Assembly (NCBI GenBank): GCA_046153945.1
Contig: JBJXFF010000086.1
Coordinates: 22,398-86,397, forward strand
DNA: 64,000 bases
Origin: SXOA01 sp046153945
GTDB lineage: Bacteria; Planctomycetota; Planctomycetia; Pirellulales; Pirellulaceae
Reading direction: 5' to 3'
Below the pieces are notes generated by a model that had not been told where the DNA came from, did not search any database, and saw only the letters and a list, made by a program, of their open reading frames with translations. Positions 61,301 to 64,000 of this stretch are shown here, piece by piece. Each line of letters opens with the position of its first letter. Position 1 is the stretch's first letter. A program made the position numbers and the translations under genes.

Positions 61301-61686
61301 CGGGCCCGCTCCACCAGCAGGTTGCCAAGCTGGCTCCGCGCTCCGTTGACCAGCGGGCTGTTCCCCTGAGCCGTGATGAATTGATTGAGCGCCTGCTGGG
61401 CATCATCGAGCCATTTTTCCCGGATGGCGATGTCCCGCTGGAACTTGGCCCCCTGCACCAGGGTCAGGCCCCGTTCGAACAAGAGCGTCTCCTTGAACGT
61501 CACCGGCACGTTCGGATTCCCCTCGATCGTATTGAGATAGTCAATCGCCACGTCGTAATAACCGCGGCTCCGGAGGGCGTCCAGAAATTCGCGGGCCGGC
61601 TCGATGGCCCCGGCCTGCGGCACCGACAGGGCGGCGGCGGCGAGCACGAGTGGGGCAATGAATGTGCGAAGGGAGAGATGTTTCAT
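58354..61686 (-). CDS. Large periplasmic TPR-rich protein
   Basis: 1110 aa from ATG at 61686, with AAGGAT upstream; longer frame runs to 61962. Signal peptide 1-28 (APLVLAAAALSVPQAGAIEP). Almost entirely helical, with TPR/SEL-like units throughout (ARLYQARCNQKLGKHKEAIG; YLSYSEEKYFEAIVLGEFIA; ALEFLNKIAADSPNRGIAEL) and a C-terminal Lys/Ala/Pro/Thr-rich tail (about 90 residues, PTTTPTSATGPAAVKPAT). Together with the 353-aa TPR protein, ExbB and three ExbD it forms a probable envelope complex. Its role (cargo or cell-wall/outer-membrane maintenance) is unknown. Confidence 0.82.
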   Translation of the reverse strand: MKHLSLRTFIAPLVLAAAALSVPQAGAIEPAREFLDALRSRGYYDVAIDYLNTIEGNPNVPVTFKETLLFERGLTLVQGAKFQRDIAIREKWLDDAQQALNQFITAQGNSPLVNGARSQLGNLLVERARLKMKKSEKQVGAEKTKLFEEARGMYTQGKAVFEKLVDELREKLKAYPASITEKSDPKKFEERERLRMDFLQAQLLVAATVEELAETYPKGPEQIKAYTEAAEGYKKIYENYRTRLAGLYARLYQARCNQKLGKHKEAIGFFTELLANPDSPDAFHNLRAKTIEFALDSWLAEKMHKEIMDKAYSIVNEARASEDKTPEFMEMRVKIAEAAKARVEELKKEKPAPVNEIKKLLTAGRKFATEASRATGPWQEKARKQIADFAGGDAEAVAQKPDPKTFVEARNAGKDAIQKMQDSDLLVKQVTQRLPAISNPQEKAILQQQIEDARKAATEARADANQFLNVALRLAEKDTDINDLNLIRYLVCYLSYSEEKYFEAIVLGEFIATKYPDSQGARQCAKISMSAYLKLYTLAKPDDREFESQQIVRICDYIVKKWPDQPEAEDALNTLIPFMIREKKLDKALEFLNKIAADSPNRGIAELKTGQALWAGYLEGQRETREWDQDPASAPEGDVVTKRKAELEELKKQAKSILIAGVERMQAAGEISNVVATAVLSLAQIYVDTNEPGKCVEKLEDPKLGVLTLIKAKHPSTQKEGFEVEAFKIGLRAYISTLGTSKDTAGTIKKAKDMMELLEKSMGNTPDGKLKLIAIYVALARDLQTQLEIADPKSKEALGQGFKVFLEEVSKGATELNVLYWVAETYRGMGESFLTTKNVVPADAKVYLEKAIEIYNKILAMGKTNKNFLTANMADSIRMQIAKTNRTLNKYKEAMDLFEEILRASPTKLPVQVEAARSYQTWGGFGPKFANNYKLAIIGARPDNKTTDKAKLGKNIIWGWGEIAKMTASNPKYSEQFHEARYNLALCLYNLALAEKDPTVKANDFKSAKLSIAQTLGLYDPPGPKWEGQYDSLMKKIQKSLAEPVTGIESLKRRPAQNNVKETPKVAPTTTPTSATGPAAVKPATVPAAKGTPAKAAPAKSAAGKTTSSK

Positions 61687-61807
61687 GATTTGTATCCTTC
61701 CAGCTGGGCCGCCGGGGAACGCCACGGCCACTCTCGAAAACTGCAAGTAAGTCAGATTATAAGCAAATCGCTTCAACTTCAACGGGCGCGGGGGAATTAG
61801 CGGGGAT

Positions 61808-63937
61808 TTACTTCTCGAGCTTCTCCAGCCGGGCCACAAACTCCAAAAATGCCTGAAAATCAGCTCGCTGCGCCAGCCGAGCATGAACGGTCCTGCCGGC
61901 GGAAAGTACTCCTGCCAGCCCCCGGCTGTTGGCGGGCACAAAGCCGAGTTCTCGCAGGGCATCGCGCGAGCCCCTCAGAACTTCGGCCGTCTCTGCCGCC
62001 AATGCCGCTTGTTGCAAGGAAATGGGCATCTCCGCCGCGCTCGGGGCAAACTGCAGCCGGCTGATTCGCTGGGACAGCTTGTGGGGAGTGCCGCTAGCGG
62101 GATCTTTCCAGGTCAGTTCGGCTTGCCCCACGTCGTCGCTCTCCCCCGGCTGGAACCAGATTTCAAACAGCCCGCTCGCCGCTTCACCCGCTTTGAGCTC
62201 CGCATCGAGCGACGGCGGATTGACCGCGGCAAATGAGTTCGCGTCATGCCCGATGAGCCGCCAGGCGGCGACGCACTGGGGATTGAACTTGACGCTCAGC
62301 TTCGCTTCGGAGGCAACCACGGGAGAGCGGCCGGAGAGCATTTCCAGCAGATGCCAGTAGATTCTTCCCGCATCGGGGGTCCGACGAACATCGCCGTTCA
62401 AAACCTTTGCCCACTCCGCCAAAGCAGGGTCGATTTCGCTCCGGTCGCTGACGTCGAGAATCTGCATCTCGGCCCCCACCGCCTCCCCTTCCGCCAACAG
62501 CGAGCGAACTTGCTGCTCGGTCTTGGCCGGCATGATCACGCGGCTGTCGGTGATGAGGACCAGCCGCTTCGCCTGGGGAAGACTATCGGAAAGGAGGAGC
62601 GTCATCGCCTGCTGAAGGCCGGCCGCCAGGTCGGTGCCGCCGTGTGGTTCGACGGAAAGGAGCAGCCGTTTCAGCCCTTCCTTATCTCCGGCGGAAGCTT
62701 TTTCCACTTGCTCAACGACTTCGTCTTGAAACAGCACCAGCGACAGGTAATCCCCCGGCTCCAATTGGTCGAACAGACGGCTCACCCCTTGCCGCACTTC
62801 ATTCAAACGGCTGCCGCGGGACATGCTGGAGGAGAGATCAATCGCCAGGACGAGATGCGTGCCGCTGCTCGTTGGCCGCTGCAGGGTTCCCGCCTGCACA
62901 CCGACTTGCAACAGCGCCGCTCCCTCCGGTCCAAAGACCGAGGGCCCGGCTGCGCTCCGGATGCCGAGCGTTCCGGGCTCCGGCAAGGGAAAGCGATAGT
63001 TGACAGCCGCGAGAAAATCCTCCACCCGAATCTGTCGTGCGTCCGGGCGGCGATTCTGGCTCGCCATCTTCTGGGCTTCCAGATACGACTGCACGCGGGT
63101 GGAAAGCGGCACCGCGACGGTAGCGAAGTTTGGTCCCGCGCTCGGCTCGATCGGCGGATGCGTCCGGTGCCGCAAAAAGAACTCGCGCCCGCGTCCCCGC
63201 AGCGGCGACTCAATCCCGGCAGCGAGCGGCAGGCGGGGGGAATCCAGTTCCCCCGGCACGTCTTGCTCAAAGCTGCCGTAGCTCATTACCCCCCACTGCA
63301 TCCGGACGACATCTTCATACGGCCGCACACCGCCGCCCAGGCTGGCTTGCCACTGGGCAAAAGGGCCGGGGGAGGGTCCCTCGTCGAGTTCGGGCGACGC
63401 AATGTCGAAGATGGAAGAACCGGGTGCAGGAACGCCGTGAACATAATCTTCCTGCGGCACCTCGGTCACACAAATGGTCGGCGGATCTTCCAGCCTCGAC
63501 TCCATCTCCAAGGGCCCGTTGTAAACCACGAACATCGGGTTCACTTCTTCCTCCGGAATCGGATACGCCGAACTCACCAGCGTGGCCGTTCCCGAGAACA
63601 ATCCCAGCCCAAGGGCAATGAACAGTGCGGCCGCCAGGGCGACGTTCGTGGCTTGGTCGGCCCACTGGCAAACGCGGTCGCCGGGGCTCAGCTTCCGAGC
63701 CTGCCAGACAATCTCAAAAGGGACGGGGACACTCGTCAGCGAGTGGTCTACCCATTCGTCCAGCGGAATCTCCTTGAGCCGCGACAGAAAGACCTGCGGC
63801 ACGGCCACTTGCGTCAGTGCCGCCTCGACCTCTTCTTCCGTCACGGCAAACGACGACCGCAGCCGGGAGAGAAACCCCTCCGGCACCGCGACCTCGCGGA
63901 GCAGTGCATCGATTTCGTTGTCGGGAAGATCGCCCAT
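61808..63937 (-). CDS. VWA-domain protein with repeated VAVP motifs
   Basis: 709 aa, ATG at 63937. Residues 1-75 contain the repeated units VAVPEGFLSRLRSSF, VAVPQVFLSRLKEIP and VPVPFEIVWQARKL. TM near residue 95-115 (ALAAALFIALGLGLFSGTA). The region ~285-330 (ARQIRVEDFLAAVNYRFPLP) is the N-terminal part of the YfbK-type VWA proteins; the VWA domain follows (~365-540) with a complete MIDAS DLSSSMS and the THREE-Thr region HGGTDLAAGLQQA. It may bind ligands extracytoplasmically; in families of this type it often sits by an anti-sigma or ATPase gene. Last gene of the minus-strand cluster, first transcribed. Confidence 0.82.
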   Translation of the reverse strand: MGDLPDNEIDALLREVAVPEGFLSRLRSSFAVTEEEVEAALTQVAVPQVFLSRLKEIPLDEWVDHSLTSVPVPFEIVWQARKLSPGDRVCQWADQATNVALAAALFIALGLGLFSGTATLVSSAYPIPEEEVNPMFVVYNGPLEMESRLEDPPTICVTEVPQEDYVHGVPAPGSSIFDIASPELDEGPSPGPFAQWQASLGGGVRPYEDVVRMQWGVMSYGSFEQDVPGELDSPRLPLAAGIESPLRGRGREFFLRHRTHPPIEPSAGPNFATVAVPLSTRVQSYLEAQKMASQNRRPDARQIRVEDFLAAVNYRFPLPEPGTLGIRSAAGPSVFGPEGAALLQVGVQAGTLQRPTSSGTHLVLAIDLSSSMSRGSRLNEVRQGVSRLFDQLEPGDYLSLVLFQDEVVEQVEKASAGDKEGLKRLLLSVEPHGGTDLAAGLQQAMTLLLSDSLPQAKRLVLITDSRVIMPAKTEQQVRSLLAEGEAVGAEMQILDVSDRSEIDPALAEWAKVLNGDVRRTPDAGRIYWHLLEMLSGRSPVVASEAKLSVKFNPQCVAAWRLIGHDANSFAAVNPPSLDAELKAGEAASGLFEIWFQPGESDDVGQAELTWKDPASGTPHKLSQRISRLQFAPSAAEMPISLQQAALAAETAEVLRGSRDALRELGFVPANSRGLAGVLSAGRTVHARLAQRADFQAFLEFVARLEKLEK

Positions 63938-63951
63938 TGTTCTTATTGTGG

Positions 63952-63972
63952 TCCGCTCGCTCCGCGAGCGGA
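63952..63972. repeat. REP-like hairpin, TCCGCTCGC/GCGAGCGGA
   Basis: 9-bp perfect arms (TCCGCTCGC, GCGAGCGGA) around TCC. A relative of the hairpins at 508-530 and 2793-2815 (GTCCGCTCAC arms). It lies 15 nt upstream of the VWA gene start. Confidence 0.65.
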
Positions 63973-64000
63973 ACGTGCGTCATTCTACGTCGATTCCAAG

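Noticed and set aside
59533..61800. A 755-residue plus-strand frame opposite the large TPR gene
   Set aside because: Antisense shadow of a gene with clear signal peptide and TPR structure; composition is Leu/Arg/Gly-rich without domains.

Overview
The window looks like a chromosomal segment of a planctomycete with high GC, probably Pirellulales- or Gemmatales-like. The evidence is gene content: four intact DUF1501 proteins plus decayed copies, an SHD1-cytochrome c-WD40 protein, a secreted protein opening with the LExLExR motif, an ECF sigma factor coupled to an anti-sigma/Ser-Thr kinase, an LRR lipoprotein, and many intergenic inverted repeats. No rRNA, tRNA or CRISPR array was seen. All calls come from reading the sequence; no database search was run.

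Layout. 41-3158 (minus): six tandem paralogues of a small Flp/TadE-like (type IVb) prepilin. 3523-8829 (minus): a P-loop ATPase, then an isolated block of phage head genes (Mu-type portal, DUF1320, major capsid E-like, decoration protein, acidic scaffold-like protein) without terminase, tail, lysis or integrase. 9157-17763 (mostly plus): PBP4-type D-Ala-D-Ala carboxypeptidase, zinc-ribbon/TM protein, DUF1501, dihydroorotase, DUF1501. 17872-20264 (minus): SUKH-like protein, MNIO (DUF692) enzyme, NfeD-like protein. 20502-32789 (plus): SHD1-cytochrome c-WD40, DinG/XPD helicase, SDR epimerase, acetyl-CoA synthetase, LRR lipoprotein, GNAT, M23-like/PKD protein. 32900-41080: degenerate NtrC-like regulator, two tandem DUF1501 genes, a mosaic secreted protein, and the kinase/sigma pair.

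41295-46888 is an accessory patch: small secreted repeat proteins, DUF1501 debris on both strands, an antitoxin/PIN-toxin pair whose toxin has apparently lost its stop codon, a 60-bp tandem repeat, three secreted proteins (two convergent genes share a C-terminal domain), and an 0.8-kb gene-free repeat field. 46889-48596 (minus) is a compact operon of an HTH/zinc-ribbon protein, a 63-aa protein and an ABC-ATPase fused to a GNAT domain, with a good sigma70-type promoter. This is the best candidate for an undescribed system.

48817-64000: small coiled-coil protein, MerR-TPR protein, membrane-anchored methyltransferase, a sulfur/persulfide module (ArsR, rhodanese-DUF2892, persulfide-dioxygenase-like MBL-rhodanese, TauE/SafE) with two matching operator-like sites, and an envelope energisation cluster (three ExbD, one ExbB/TolQ, a 353-aa and a 1110-aa periplasmic TPR-like protein, a VWA protein).

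Several families of hairpin-forming dispersed repeats run through the window. They separate the phage-head genes from one another, supply start or stop codons to host genes, and in two genes (pyrC and the HTH gene) lie in frame and encode almost the same peptide.
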